Shown here: positions 25,006 to 33,829 of the stretch, one piece after another | Numbering within the stretch: position 1 is the stretch's first letter | Layout of the letters: each line of letters opens with the position of its first letter | DNA from: an uncultured Propionibacteriaceae bacterium | Lineage (GTDB): Bacteria > Actinomycetota > Actinomycetes > Propionibacteriales > Propionibacteriaceae | NCBI GenBank assembly: GCA_945911015.1 | Contig: CAMDZW010000003.1 | Coordinates: 62,001-126,000 of the forward strand | DNA length: 64,000 nucleotides | Direction of reading: 5' to 3' | Program-made: the position numbers and the translations under genes | The notes under the pieces: generated by a model | What the model was told of the DNA's origin: nothing | The model's input: the letters and a program-made list of their open reading frames with translations, nothing else | Databases searched by the model: none

Positions 25006-25427
25006 GATGCGGTGTCCACCTCAGCACCGGTACGGCGGCTGCGCAGCAGATCAGCGGCCACCTGCGGCAGGCGCAGCGGGTCGAGCGGGTATCCGACCGC
25101 ACCCTCGGCCCGCGACCAGGCACCGAGCCATGCATCGTCGGGACGAGCCAGCAGCAACATAAGCGGCGGGCAGAACGGGATCTCATCCTTCAGCTGCCGA
25201 CACACCCCCATGCCACCGGACGGGGTCGCCTCACCGTCCAGGATCCCCAGGTCGATGCCGCCCTGGTCGAAGGCTGCCATCACTGCAGGTTGAGTCGCAC
25301 ACTCGACCACCCGGATCGGCAGGTCAGCACCCAGGGAGGACCCCAGGATCCGTCGCACATCGTCTCGCACGGCGCGGTCGTCGGAGTAGACCAGAACAGT
25401 CAAAGTCTCGGTCTCGGCATCACTCAT
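25002..25427 (-). CDS. Degenerate response-regulator receiver-like protein
   Basis: 141 aa, a single CheY-like fold. The acidic pair (YSDD, D16/D17) and a phospho-acceptor-position Asp (GILDGE, D64) are present. The conserved Thr/Ser is Ala (LLLARP, A94), and the Lys of the K-P motif appears as Tyr (GYPLDP, Y113). It lacks an output domain. Probably a non-phosphorylated pseudo-receiver. It overlaps ctaG by 8 nt and trpD by 4 nt, so all three are translationally coupled. Confidence 0.75.
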   Translation of the reverse strand: MSDAETETLTVLVYSDDRAVRDDVRRILGSSLGADLPIRVVECATQPAVMAAFDQGGIDLGILDGEATPSGGMGVCRQLKDEIPFCPPLMLLLARPDDAWLGAWSRAEGAVGYPLDPLRLPQVAADLLRSRRTGAEVDTAS

Positions 25428-26469
25428 CGGGTCGGATCCTCACGGCCACAGTGTTGGTTCGGATTGCGGAGTCATCCTCCGGCTCGCTCATGGTATCGCC
25501 CCGGGACCGATCGGTCTCGGGCGGTTCACCTTCCCCGTCCGCATCCGCCGCCGCTGTCTCGGCCCGCGCCCGTCGCTCGGCTGCCGCTTCCTCCCGGTCG
25601 AGCTGCCGGTCGATCCGCCTGGCCTCGAGCTGACTCGATCGATACCACTGGACAAAGAGCACCAGGATCACCACGGTCGCAATGGCGTCACCACTGCCCC
25701 ACAGGATGCCGCCGGCGATCTCCTGGTCGGCCAGCGGGGACGGCGGCCAGGACCGTTCGAAAGCGACGTACCACTCCTCGGCGATCAGCCGGTCAGTGCT
25801 CATCACCGACACGCCCAGAAAGGCGTGGAAGGGCAGGGTCAGCAAGAACATCAGCACCCGCAGCGGGTAGGACACCCGGTTCGGGATCGGGTCGACCCCG
25901 ACCAGCGGCCAGTACAGCAGTGACGAGGTGATCACGAAGTGGACATGCATCCAGTTGTGCCAGAAACCGGAGTTGAGCGTCACCTCGTACAACGGTGTGA
26001 AGTACAACACGAACGGGTTCGCGACATACAGCCCCAGAGCCAAGGGTGGGAAGCTCAAGATCTTCACCGGCCACGAATGCAGCACCGCACTGAGGATCTT
26101 GCGGCCACCCTTGGGCAGTACCCGCAGGGCCAGCGTCACCGGCGCACCGAGCGCCAGGAACATCGGCACGATCATCGACAACAACATGTGCTGGACCATG
26201 TGGATGCTCAGCAACACCGTGTCGTAGGTGCCGAGCACGCTCAAGGTGGCGATGGCCGCCGACCCGATGCCGCCGACACAGAAGGCCAGGGTCCGCCCGG
26301 GCGCCCACCGGTCCCCGCGACGCCTCAGTCGCCACACCCCGTACAGATAGAGTCCCAACGGGATCGCCAGACCGATCACGGCCCAGATGTCGAAGGTCCA
26401 CGCCGTCAGGAACCGCAGGGGGGTGAGGGCCGGCGGCTGGTCGAACGGAGTGGCATGCATCGGGAGCAC
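25420..26469 (-). CDS. ctaG: Cytochrome c oxidase assembly factor CtaG (caa3_CtaG family)
   Basis: 349 aa, about seven membrane segments, with a charged acidic C-terminal tail (about 275-349). Family marks: SIHMVQHMLLSMIVPMFLALGAP (HMxxHM-type copper-site helix), HNWMHVHFVITSSLLYWPLVG, and PFHAFLGV. It helps copper insertion into oxidase. Start is uncertain between GTG 26469 and ATG 26460. It is divergent from ctaE with a 127-bp shared promoter region, consistent with coordinated aa3 oxidase biogenesis. Confidence 0.9.
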   Translation of the reverse strand: MLPMHATPFDQPPALTPLRFLTAWTFDIWAVIGLAIPLGLYLYGVWRLRRRGDRWAPGRTLAFCVGGIGSAAIATLSVLGTYDTVLLSIHMVQHMLLSMIVPMFLALGAPVTLALRVLPKGGRKILSAVLHSWPVKILSFPPLALGLYVANPFVLYFTPLYEVTLNSGFWHNWMHVHFVITSSLLYWPLVGVDPIPNRVSYPLRVLMFLLTLPFHAFLGVSVMSTDRLIAEEWYVAFERSWPPSPLADQEIAGGILWGSGDAIATVVILVLFVQWYRSSQLEARRIDRQLDREEAAAERRARAETAAADADGEGEPPETDRSRGDTMSEPEDDSAIRTNTVAVRIRPDE

Positions 26470-26584
26470 CCGGCCAGCTTAGACCGGCCACCGAACGCTG
26501 CCCGACCCGCACCGCAACGGTCACGAACCCGGCACGAAACCCGCCGAGGTGGACCCCCGGGATGACTCTCGGCGACACAATGGG

Positions 26585-26590
26585 AATAAT
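26585..26590 (+). promoter_or_regulatory. -10-like AATAAT for leaderless ctaE mRNA
   Basis: AATAAT ends 6 nt before GTG 26597 with no ribosome-binding site between. This supports GTG 26597 as both transcription and translation start. Confidence 0.45.
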
Positions 26591-26596
26591 GGCCCC

Positions 26597-27340
26597 GTGG
26601 CTCACTCCGTAGATTCGACGAGCACCACGACGGCCAAGCCGTCGGGGGCGCTCCACGCGATCCCTCAGTCCAGGCTCTCCGGCAATCCCGGCCGCCCCGA
26701 TCCGGTGTCCGTGGGGACGATCGTGTGGCTGTCGTCGGAGCTCATGTTCTTCGCGGCTCTGTTCGCCGGCTACTTCACCATCCAGAGTGTCACCAACTCC
26801 AAGGCCGAGTCGGTGGAGACCTCGCTCTGGGCGGTCAAGCAGGAGCTGTTGAACCCCGCCTTCGCCTTCATCAACACCTTCGTCCTGGTGCTCAGCTCGG
26901 TCACCTGTCAGATCGGTGTCTCCAAGGTGCACGGCAAGGACCACAAGGTCAGCCGCACCGGAAAGCTCTGGCAGGTCGGCCAGTGGGGGATGCGTGAGTG
27001 GTACATCCTCACCTTCATCATGGGCTCCTTCTTCGTCTCCGGTCAGGTGATGGAGTACGCCGAGCTGATCGAGCACGGCCTCACCGTTTCCTCCGACGCC
27101 TACGGCTCGGTCTTCTTCCTCGCCACCGGCTTCCACGGATTGCACGTGATCGGCGGACTTGTTGCCTTCCTCTACCTCTTGGGCCGCACCTTCCTGACCC
27201 GCCGCTGGACCCACGAACTGACGGTCTCCTCGATCGTGGTGTCCTACTACTGGCACTTCGTGGACATCGTGTGGATCGTGCTGTTCGCCGTCATCTACGG
27301 CGCACCGCTGACCGCCATGGTCTCCGGCTGGTTCGGCTGA
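26597..27340 (+). CDS. ctaE: Cytochrome c oxidase subunit III
   Basis: 247 aa, five membrane helices, subunit of the aa3 oxidase. [25 protein letters not shown] is the conserved first helix (Glu in SSELMFF), and [14 protein letters not shown] and [18 protein letters not shown] are the classical COX3 motifs. GTG 26597 (VAHSVDST) is preferred over the in-frame GTG 26549 because of the -10 box just upstream. First gene of ctaE-qcrCAB. Confidence 0.95.
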   Translation: MAHSVDSTSTTTAKPSGALHAIPQSRLSGNPGRPDPVSVGTIVWLSSELMFFAALFAGYFTIQSVTNSKAESVETSLWAVKQELLNPAFAFINTFVLVLSSVTCQIGVSKVHGKDHKVSRTGKLWQVGQWGMREWYILTFIMGSFFVSGQVMEYAELIEHGLTVSSDAYGSVFFLATGFHGLHVIGGLVAFLYLLGRTFLTRRWTHELTVSSIVVSYYWHFVDIVWIVLFAVIYGAPLTAMVSGWFG

Positions 27341-27392
27341 TCCGGCCCCGACAACTTCACCCACCCACACCCGAACGAGAGAGACACCGATC

Positions 27393-28259
27393 GTGCGACT
27401 CCTGTCCAGCCGGAGACGGCATCCCGCGACCAGGGCCCTGTTCCTGGCGCTGGCATTGAGCCTCATGGGGGTGCTGTACGCGACTGTCGCCCCCACTGCC
27501 CCGTCCAGCGCGGAGGGTCCGAGCTCGACGCAGATCGAGGAGGGTCAGGCCCTCTACCGGACCGGCTGCGCCAGCTGCCACGGCCTGAACGCCGAAGGCA
27601 CCAGCCAGGGCCCGACCCTGATCGGTGTCGGCGCTGGCTCGGTCGACTTCCAGATGGGCACCGGCCGCATGCCTGCCGCCGCCCCTCACGCGCAGATCCC
27701 GGCGAAGCCGAAGGTCTACTCCGACGACGAGATCGCCGCGATCGCCGCCTACATCGGGTCGCTCGACCTGGGCATCGCGATCCCCGACATCGGCCAGTAC
27801 TCCATGGAGAAGCCGGCTCGGGGCCAGTTCCCGGCAGGGCACGACGGTGACGTCGCCTACGAGACCGCCCTTGACGAGTACTACCGCGTGGTGGCAATCG
27901 GCGGCGAGCTCTTCCGCACCAACTGCTCGGCCTGCCACAACTACCAGGGCACCGGTGGCGCACTGCCCGGCGGCAAGCACGCCCCGAGTCTGGAAGGCGT
28001 CGAGGGCCGCTACATCCTCGAGGCCATGCGCATCGGCCCGCAGCAGATGCCAGTCTTCTCCGCTGACGTGATCAGTGACGAGGAGGCCGCGGCCATGATC
28101 ACCTACCTCGAAGAACTTCATGGTCAACGCAACAACGGCGGCCTCGGTCTGGGCGGGTTCGGCCCGGTCGGCGAAGGCCTGTGGGCGTGGCTCATCGGCA
28201 TCGGCGGGCTGATCTGCTTCGCCATCTGGATCACCCGGAAGGGAGTGCGCGCCAAGTGA
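27393..28259 (+). CDS. qcrC: Cytochrome bc1 complex dihaem cytochrome c subunit
   Basis: 288 aa with an N-terminal signal-anchor (about 12-32). Two haem-c sites CASCH (first domain) and CSACH (second domain) are about 120 residues apart. A C-terminal membrane helix (GLWAWLIGIGGLICFAIWI) follows. The two haems bridge bc1 directly to the aa3 oxidase, replacing soluble cytochrome c. GTG 27393 follows GAGAG. Stop overlaps the qcrA GTG start. Confidence 0.96.
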   Translation: MRLLSSRRRHPATRALFLALALSLMGVLYATVAPTAPSSAEGPSSTQIEEGQALYRTGCASCHGLNAEGTSQGPTLIGVGAGSVDFQMGTGRMPAAAPHAQIPAKPKVYSDDEIAAIAAYIGSLDLGIAIPDIGQYSMEKPARGQFPAGHDGDVAYETALDEYYRVVAIGGELFRTNCSACHNYQGTGGALPGGKHAPSLEGVEGRYILEAMRIGPQQMPVFSADVISDEEAAAMITYLEELHGQRNNGGLGLGGFGPVGEGLWAWLIGIGGLICFAIWITRKGVRAK

Positions 28260-29353
28260 GCACGCATGACGAACCGTCCCGCAACGTGGTCGACGAAAGA
28301 CACCCGCTGCCCGACCCCGGCGTCGAGGAACACCTGCCTCGCCTGACCGATGTCGACGAGAGCCGGGCCAAGCGCGCCGAACGGCAGGCCGCATTCCTCT
28401 TCGCACTCGTCCCGGTGCTCGCGATTGCCTTCGTGGTCTGCTACTTCGCGATCCCGAAGACCTGGTCGGTCGACTTCGGGCCGCTCCAGGCCAATGCCCT
28501 ACACATGGCGCTCGGGCTCACCTTGGGCGCCTCGGTGCTGTGCATCGGTCTGGGCGCCATCCATTGGGCCCGCACGTTGATGGCCGACCACGAGATGGTC
28601 GAGGAGCGGCACCCGGCCCACTCCAGCGATGAGGACCGCGAGGCCGCGCTGGTCGAGATCAACAAGGGCATCGATGAGTCGGCGGTCACCCGCCGCAAGA
28701 TGCTGATCCGTGCCCTCGGCGGCGCCGGTCTGGTCGCCATCCCCGCGGTCGTGCTGCTCGCCGACCTCGGCCCGTGGCCGACCAAGCAGAAGCGACAGGA
28801 GACCATCGAGCGGACCATCTGGGCGCCCGAGGTCGATCCGAACACCAACGAAATCGTCCAGTACCGTTACCTGGTCAACGGCATCACCTACAAGCGGATC
28901 AAGGCATCCGACATCCGGGTCGGCCAGCTGGTGAACGCCGAGCCGGAGAACCTGCAGGACCTCCATGGCAAGGACCACCAGGTCGAGAAGGCCAAGTCGG
29001 CTCTGATCGTGGTCCGGATGGACCCCCAGTCGATCAAAATTCCCGACTCCCGCAAGGACTGGCAGGTCGGCGGCATCCTGGCCTACTCCAAGATCTGCAC
29101 CCACGTCGGGTGCCCGATCTCGCTGTGGGAGCAGCAGACCCATCACCTGCTCTGCCCCTGCCACCAGTCGACCTTCGACCTGGGCGACTCAGGCGTCGTG
29201 GTCTTCGGACCGGCCGCCCGCTCGCTGCCCCAGCTGCCGATTGCGATCGACGACGAGGGTTACCTCTATGCGACGAGCGATTTCACCGTTCCGGTGGGCC
29301 CGAGCTACTTCGAACGGGACTCCCGCGACGACTTCAAGAAGGGTGACAACTGA
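28256..29353 (+). CDS. qcrA: Cytochrome bc1 complex Rieske iron-sulfur subunit
   Basis: 365 aa, three membrane helices as in actinobacteria (about 48-68, 84-105 and 165-185). The C-terminal Rieske domain has CTHVGC and CPCHQS supplying two Cys and two His ligands to the 2Fe-2S cluster. GTG 28256 overlaps the qcrC stop (GTGA); the in-frame upstream extension is not conserved. Its stop shares one base with the qcrB ATG. Confidence 0.96.
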   Translation: MSTHDEPSRNVVDERHPLPDPGVEEHLPRLTDVDESRAKRAERQAAFLFALVPVLAIAFVVCYFAIPKTWSVDFGPLQANALHMALGLTLGASVLCIGLGAIHWARTLMADHEMVEERHPAHSSDEDREAALVEINKGIDESAVTRRKMLIRALGGAGLVAIPAVVLLADLGPWPTKQKRQETIERTIWAPEVDPNTNEIVQYRYLVNGITYKRIKASDIRVGQLVNAEPENLQDLHGKDHQVEKAKSALIVVRMDPQSIKIPDSRKDWQVGGILAYSKICTHVGCPISLWEQQTHHLLCPCHQSTFDLGDSGVVVFGPAARSLPQLPIAIDDEGYLYATSDFTVPVGPSYFERDSRDDFKKGDN

Positions 29354-31158
29354 TGGCTCGCCCAGTCAGCACTGATGCGCCGGACTCGACGACTGTCGAG
29401 ACCCCGGACCGTCCCGAGCAGCTCGGCCCGGTCTTCAAGGCTGCTGCCGGCCCCGCCAAGTGGGCCGACGAGCGTCTGGGCATCGCCGGACTTGCCCGTA
29501 GCAACCTCCGCAAGGTCTTCCCCGACCACTGGTCCTTCCTGCTCGGTGAGATTGCCCTCTACGCCTTCATCATCTGTCTGTTGAGCGGCGTCTTCCTGAC
29601 CTTGTGGTTCCGCCCGTCGATGGCCGAGATCGAGTACGAAGGCAGCTACCAGCTGCTCCGCGGCCTGCCGATGTCGGAGGCCTACGCCTCGACGATCGAG
29701 CTCTCCTTCGACATCCGCGGCGGCCTACTGATGCGCCAGATCCATCACTGGGGCGCGCTGCTGTTCATCGCGGCGATGTTCGCCCACATGCTGCGCGTGT
29801 TCTTCACCGGTGCCTTCCGCAAGCCACGTGAGCTCAACTGGCTGCTCGGTGTCGGCCTGATCGCGATCGGCATGATCGAGGGTTTCGCCGGCTACTCGCT
29901 GCCCGATGACCTGCTGTCCGGTACGGGGCTGCGCTTCGTCGACGGACTGGTCCGCTCCATCCCCGTGGTGGGCACGTGGCTGGAATTCCTCGTCTTCGGC
30001 GGGGAGTTCCCCGGCGACATCATCGTGGCCCGGCTCTACATCGCCCACGTGTTGTTGATCCCGGGCATCATCCTGGGATTGATTGCCGCCCACCTGGCGC
30101 TGGTCGTCTACCACAAGCACACCCAGTTCCCCGGCCCCGGCCGTACCGAGAAGAACGTCGTCGGTTACCCGCTCTTCCCGGTCTACATGGCCAAGGCCGG
30201 CGGCTTCTTCTTCATCGTCTTCGGCGCCATCATCCTGATGAGCGCGACGATGCAGATCAACCCGGTCTGGAAGTACGGTGCCTACAACCCCGAACAGGTG
30301 ACGGCCGGCTCGCAGCCCGACTGGTACATGGGCTGGGTCGAGGGCGCGGTCCGCATCATGCCGGGCTGGGAGTCCCACATCGGCGGCACCACCTGGTCGT
30401 GGAACGTGTTCCTGCCGGCCGTGGTGTTGATGGGTCTGCTGTTCACCGTGATGGGGGTCTATCCCTTCATCGAGCAGTGGGTGACCAAGGACAAGTCCGA
30501 GCACCATCTGCTGGAGCGTCCGCGCAACAACCCGACGCGCACGGCCTTCGGCATCGCCGCAATGAGCTGCTACGCGATGTTCTGGTTGGGTGGCGGCAAC
30601 GACATCATTGCCACCCAGTTCCACGTCTCGCTGAATGCGGTGACCTACTTCCTACGGGCCGCGGTCTTCGTGGTGCCGGTGATTGCCTTCATCGTCACCA
30701 AGCGGATCTGCATCAGCTTGCAGCGGTCCGACATCGATCGGCTCCTCCACGGCGCGGAGAGCGGCATCATCGACCGCTCGCCCGAGGGCGGGTACGCCGA
30801 ACGTCACGTGCCGGTCAGCGATGAGGAAGCGTTCATGCTCACCGAACACCAGCCTCGTAAGGTTGCCGAGCTCGAGGCCGGCGAGGACGAGACCGGTGTC
30901 AGCACCGGCAAGGGCGGCCTCAAGGAGCGGATGCGAGTCAAGGCCAGCGGCTTCTACTACGCCGACCAGCCCGAGAAGCTCACCTCCGAGGAGTTGGCCG
31001 AGGCCAAGGCACACATCCTGGGGCACGAGGACCACGCTGAATTGGAGTCGAACGCGCACGCCAACGGTTCCCAGTCCGAGGATTCCCAGTCCGAGGACTC
31101 CCAGTCCGATGAGATCACCGCAGGTGAGGACGAGCAGGCCGGGACTACTCCGTCCTGA
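29353..31158 (+). CDS. qcrB: Cytochrome bc1 complex cytochrome b subunit
   Basis: 601 aa. Haem-binding histidines are visible in MRQIHHWGALLFIAAMFAHMLRVFF and IAHVLLIPGIILGLIAAHLALVVYHKHTQF (patterns used only). PDWYMGW matches the PEW-type quinol-site region, here PDW as in actinobacteria. A long hydrophilic C-terminal tail (about 450-601) ends in a threefold SQSED repeat. Oxidises menaquinol and passes electrons to QcrA. Overlaps qcrA by 1 nt; followed by a strong terminator. Confidence 0.96.
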   Translation: MARPVSTDAPDSTTVETPDRPEQLGPVFKAAAGPAKWADERLGIAGLARSNLRKVFPDHWSFLLGEIALYAFIICLLSGVFLTLWFRPSMAEIEYEGSYQLLRGLPMSEAYASTIELSFDIRGGLLMRQIHHWGALLFIAAMFAHMLRVFFTGAFRKPRELNWLLGVGLIAIGMIEGFAGYSLPDDLLSGTGLRFVDGLVRSIPVVGTWLEFLVFGGEFPGDIIVARLYIAHVLLIPGIILGLIAAHLALVVYHKHTQFPGPGRTEKNVVGYPLFPVYMAKAGGFFFIVFGAIILMSATMQINPVWKYGAYNPEQVTAGSQPDWYMGWVEGAVRIMPGWESHIGGTTWSWNVFLPAVVLMGLLFTVMGVYPFIEQWVTKDKSEHHLLERPRNNPTRTAFGIAAMSCYAMFWLGGGNDIIATQFHVSLNAVTYFLRAAVFVVPVIAFIVTKRICISLQRSDIDRLLHGAESGIIDRSPEGGYAERHVPVSDEEAFMLTEHQPRKVAELEAGEDETGVSTGKGGLKERMRVKASGFYYADQPEKLTSEELAEAKAHILGHEDHAELESNAHANGSQSEDSQSEDSQSDEITAGEDEQAGTTPS

Positions 31159-31176
31159 CCACTCCCCCGCCTCGCA

Positions 31177-31213
31177 CAGCAGGGCCCCAGTCATCACGAC
31201 TGGGGCCCTGCTG
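31177..31213. terminator. Terminator after qcrB
   Basis: CAGCAGGGCCCCAGTC (31177-31192) and GACTGGGGCCCTGCTG (31198-31213) form a perfect 16-bp stem around ATCAC. It can serve both convergent genes. Confidence 0.9.
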
Positions 31214-31294
31214 TCTGTCCGGGTCAGGCTGCTGTCTGTCCGGGGTCAGGCTGCTGTCTGTCCGGGGTCAGGCTGCTGTCTGTCCGGGGTCAGG
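31208..31294. repeat. 21/22-nt tandem repeat x4 at the qcrB/aroG junction
   Basis: Copies at 31208-31228 (21 nt), 31229-31250, 31251-31272 and 31273-31294, each CTGCTGTCTGTCC(G)GGGTCAGG. The first shares its start with the terminator stem; the last includes the aroG stop codon. Confidence 0.92.
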
Positions 31295-32375
31295 CTGCGG
31301 CGCGGCGCTCGGCGGTGGCACCGGCAAGGTGGTCCAGGACCTCCTCAGTCATCTCCCAGCTGAGGCAGGCATCGGTCACGGACTGGCCGTAGGTCAGCTC
31401 CCCCGGATCGGTCACGTCGAGGTCCTGGCGGCCACCGACCAGGAAGCTCTCCACCATCACGCCGCCGATGCCCGTGGTGCCGCCGGCGATCTGGTCGGCG
31501 ATCTCGTGGGCGACCTCGGCCTGGCGGAGGTGGTTCTTCCCGCTGTTGCCGTGGCTGGCGTCGATCATCAACCGCGGCTCGAGCCCGGCTGCGGCGAGCT
31601 CGGCGCAGGCCTGCCCCACCGGTCCGGGGCCGAAGTTCGGGCCGGAGGCGCCACCGCGCAGCACCACATGGGTGTCGGGGTTGCCAGCGGTGCTGACCAG
31701 ACAGGCCCGGCCGTCATCGTCGACCCCGAGGAAGGTCTGGGCGGCGGCCGAGGCCTGGCAGGCGTCGATGGCGACCTGGATGGAGCCGTCGGTGCCGTTC
31801 TTGAAGCCGACCGGCATGGACAGCCCCGAGGTCAGCTGACGGTGGATCTGGCTCTCGGTGGTCCGGGCCCCGATCGCGCCCCAGCTCATCAAGTCAGCCA
31901 AGTGCTGTGGACTGATCGGCTCAAGGAACTCCATGGAGGAGGGCAAGCCGATCTCGGTGACATCCATCAGGAATGTCCGGGCAATCCGCAGTCCGGCCTC
32001 GATGTCGTGGGAGCCGTCCAGATGGGGATCGTTGATCAGGCCCTTCCACCCCACGGTGGTCCGAGGCTTCTCGAAGTAGGTCCGCATCACCACGACGAGT
32101 TCGTTGCTGTGCCGATCGGCGGCGACCTTGAGCCGTCGGGCGTAGTCGAGTCCGGCCTCGGTGTCATGGATGGAGCACGGGCCGATGATGACGACCAGAC
32201 GGTCATCGGCTCCGGTCATCACAGCCTGTACGGCGGCACGTCCCGCTTCGACCACGGCAACATGGTCATCGGTCAACGGCAACTCGCGACGCAGATCCCG
32301 GGGGGTGACCAACGGGGCGAACCCCCGTACGCGCAAATTGCTGGTCCGGTGAGGCGTGGCGATTGGCTGGTTCAT
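31290..32375 (-). CDS. aroG: 3-deoxy-7-phosphoheptulonate synthase, class I (AroG/F/H type)
   Basis: 361 aa, first step of the shikimate pathway (PEP + erythrose-4-phosphate). Family motifs: VIIGPCSIHD, MRTYFEKPRTTVGWKG, SWGAIGARTTESQ, GFKNGTDG, IDASHGNSGK and GVMVESFLVGG. N-terminal extension of about 45 residues as in feedback-regulated class I enzymes. Expression is probably controlled by an aromatic leader peptide and hairpins upstream. Its stop lies inside a tandem repeat array. Confidence 0.95.
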   Translation of the reverse strand: MNQPIATPHRTSNLRVRGFAPLVTPRDLRRELPLTDDHVAVVEAGRAAVQAVMTGADDRLVVIIGPCSIHDTEAGLDYARRLKVAADRHSNELVVVMRTYFEKPRTTVGWKGLINDPHLDGSHDIEAGLRIARTFLMDVTEIGLPSSMEFLEPISPQHLADLMSWGAIGARTTESQIHRQLTSGLSMPVGFKNGTDGSIQVAIDACQASAAAQTFLGVDDDGRACLVSTAGNPDTHVVLRGGASGPNFGPGPVGQACAELAAAGLEPRLMIDASHGNSGKNHLRQAEVAHEIADQIAGGTTGIGGVMVESFLVGGRQDLDVTDPGELTYGQSVTDACLSWEMTEEVLDHLAGATAERRAAA

Positions 32376-32432
32376 CTGGGGTGTCCTGTCCTGGTGGGGC
32401 GGACTCCCCTGCGGAGCCCGCCTGAATGACGA

Positions 32433-32513
32433 AGGGCAGAGAGGTCAACTCTCTGCCCTGGCTCCGAAGGTGTGTGTGGGTGTGCGTCAGCCTGCCACTG
32501 GCTCCTTCGGAGC
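32433..32513 (-). promoter_or_regulatory. Attenuator hairpins in the aroG leader
   Basis: On the minus strand, GCTCCGAAGG (32513-32504, inside the leader ORF) pairs with CCTTCGGAGC (32470-32461). AGGGCAGAGAG (32459-32449) pairs with CTCTCTGCCCT (32443-32433) around TTGAC, an 11-bp terminator-like stem. A ribosome stalled on the aromatic codons just before 32513 would disturb the first stem. The second is followed by TCGTCATTC rather than a clean U-tract. Confidence 0.7.
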
Positions 32514-32567
32514 GAGAGCAAAATACGCATGCCACCGGGTGGCGGTGGTGTTCAGACGCACGGTCAC
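32487..32567 (-). CDS. Aromatic leader peptide of aroG
   Basis: 26-codon ORF, GTG 32567 to TGA 32489-32487: (V/M)TVRLNTTATRWHAYFALA, then PKEPVAG. Trp, Tyr and Phe fall in one five-residue cluster (W-H-A-Y-F) right before the first hairpin, as expected for attenuation by charged aromatic tRNAs. Its GTG overlaps the stop of the upstream reductase gene (GTGA), and a -10 box lies 7 nt upstream, so it can be read as a leaderless message. Confidence 0.75.
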   Translation of the reverse strand: MTVRLNTTATRWHAYFALAPKEPVAG

Positions 32568-33592
32568 GGCGCAGACTGTAGCACGGGAACCTCTTCCCCG
32601 GCACGTACGGGCCCAGGTGCGGTCCCGTCGCCAAAGGGACGACCGCCCAGCTGCTCGCGATGATGGGGGCTCAACCAGCCCATCAGATCCGGCCCCTTGG
32701 GGATGATCCCGGTCGGGTTGATGTCGGCGTGGACCACGTAGTAGTGGGCCTTGATGTGGTCGAACTCGACGGTGTCGCCGAAGCCAGGGGTCTGGAAGAG
32801 GTCACGGGCGTAGGCCCACAGGGCCGGGAACTCGATCAGCTTCTGACGGTTGCACTTGAAGTGGCCGTGATACACCGGATCGAACCGGACCAGCGTGGTG
32901 AACAGGCGTACGTCGGCCTCGGTGATGGTGTCGCCGACCAGGTACCGCTGCCCGGTGAGGCGTTCCTCGAGCCAGTCGAGAGCGGTGAACAGCCGGTCGT
33001 AGGCGGCATCGTAGGCTTCTTGGGAACCGGCGAAGCCACATCGGTACACACCGTTGTTGACCTCGGTGTAGATCCGGCGGGCCACGGTGTCGATCTCGTC
33101 GCGCAACGGCTGCGGATAGAGCTCGGGCGCACCGTCACGGTGGAATGCCGTCCACTCGGTGGAGAAGTCCAAGGTCATCTGGGCGAAGTCGTTGGTGACC
33201 ACCGCCTTGGTCGGCACATCCACCACGGCCGGCACTGTGATCCCGCGCGGATACTCGGGATCGCGGGCGAAGAAGGCCTGCTGCAGTCGTTCGTAGCCCA
33301 GGACCGGATCGACCCCGCCAGGATCCAGGTCGAAGGTCCAGGACCGCTGGTCGTGGGTCGGGCCACAGATGCCCATCGAGATGGCGTCCTCGAGGCCGAG
33401 CAGTCGGCGCACGATGATGGCCCGGTTCGCCCAGGGGCAGGCCCGTGCCGCGATCAGACGGTAACGCCCTGCCTCGACCGGCCAGCCGTCGCGCCCATCA
33501 GCGGTGATCCGGTCGGTGATGTAGGTGGTGTCACGCTTGAATTCCTTGCCGGAGTCCACGTACGAGCCCGGACTGGAGGTGTCGTCAGCCAT
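32564..33592 (-). CDS. Glutathionyl-hydroquinone reductase family (Xi-class GST, YqjG/PcpF-like)
   Basis: 342 aa. N-terminal thioredoxin fold with the CPWANRAII active site (catalytic Cys about residue 52). The C-terminal helical GST domain contains NNGVYRCGFAGSQEAYDAAYDRLF and YLVGDTITEADVRLFTTLVRFD, both typical of the family. Members reductively remove glutathionyl groups from quinones. Actinobacteria make mycothiol, so the physiological thiol may differ. Monocistronic upstream of the aroG leader. Confidence 0.9.
   Translation of the reverse strand: MADDTSSPGSYVDSGKEFKRDTTYITDRITADGRDGWPVEAGRYRLIAARACPWANRAIIVRRLLGLEDAISMGICGPTHDQRSWTFDLDPGGVDPVLGYERLQQAFFARDPEYPRGITVPAVVDVPTKAVVTNDFAQMTLDFSTEWTAFHRDGAPELYPQPLRDEIDTVARRIYTEVNNGVYRCGFAGSQEAYDAAYDRLFTALDWLEERLTGQRYLVGDTITEADVRLFTTLVRFDPVYHGHFKCNRQKLIEFPALWAYARDLFQTPGFGDTVEFDHIKAHYYVVHADINPTGIIPKGPDLMGWLSPHHREQLGGRPFGDGTAPGPVRAGEEVPVLQSAP
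32575..32580 (-). promoter_or_regulatory. -10 box TACAGT for the aroG leader transcript
   Basis: TACAGT (32580-32575, minus strand) ends 7 nt before GTG 32567, inside the 3' end of the reductase gene. Gives aroG its own leaderless start at the leader peptide. Confidence 0.6.
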
Positions 33593-33829
33593 ACCGGCAG
33601 CCTACTCACACCGGCGCCACGCCGCAGGCGGACCCTGCACAGAATGTCCACATCCGCGCACACCATGTCCTGTCATGCAAACGGTTGCTGTGATGGGGTG
33701 ACACTCACGACCCGCCGTATGTGTCCTGATGCAGCATCGCTTCAGGCCGGCAGTCGTACTCTCGGGTACGAGCAGGGTGTGACAGCCCCTGCCGGACGTG
33801 CAGAGTCCCCAACGTACGGAGGAATGATC

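Noticed and set aside
31208..31294. Possible mini-CRISPR array
   Set aside because: Copies abut directly with no spacers, and no cas genes are near. The same applies to 20413-20490 and 35545-35620.
32266..32634. Leader-like THTHTHLRS sequence upstream of aroG, suggesting a histidine leader
   Set aside because: It is in a frame with no start near the promoter and its codons fall inside the hairpin loop. The W-H-A-Y-F frame fits the promoter, position and gene function better.
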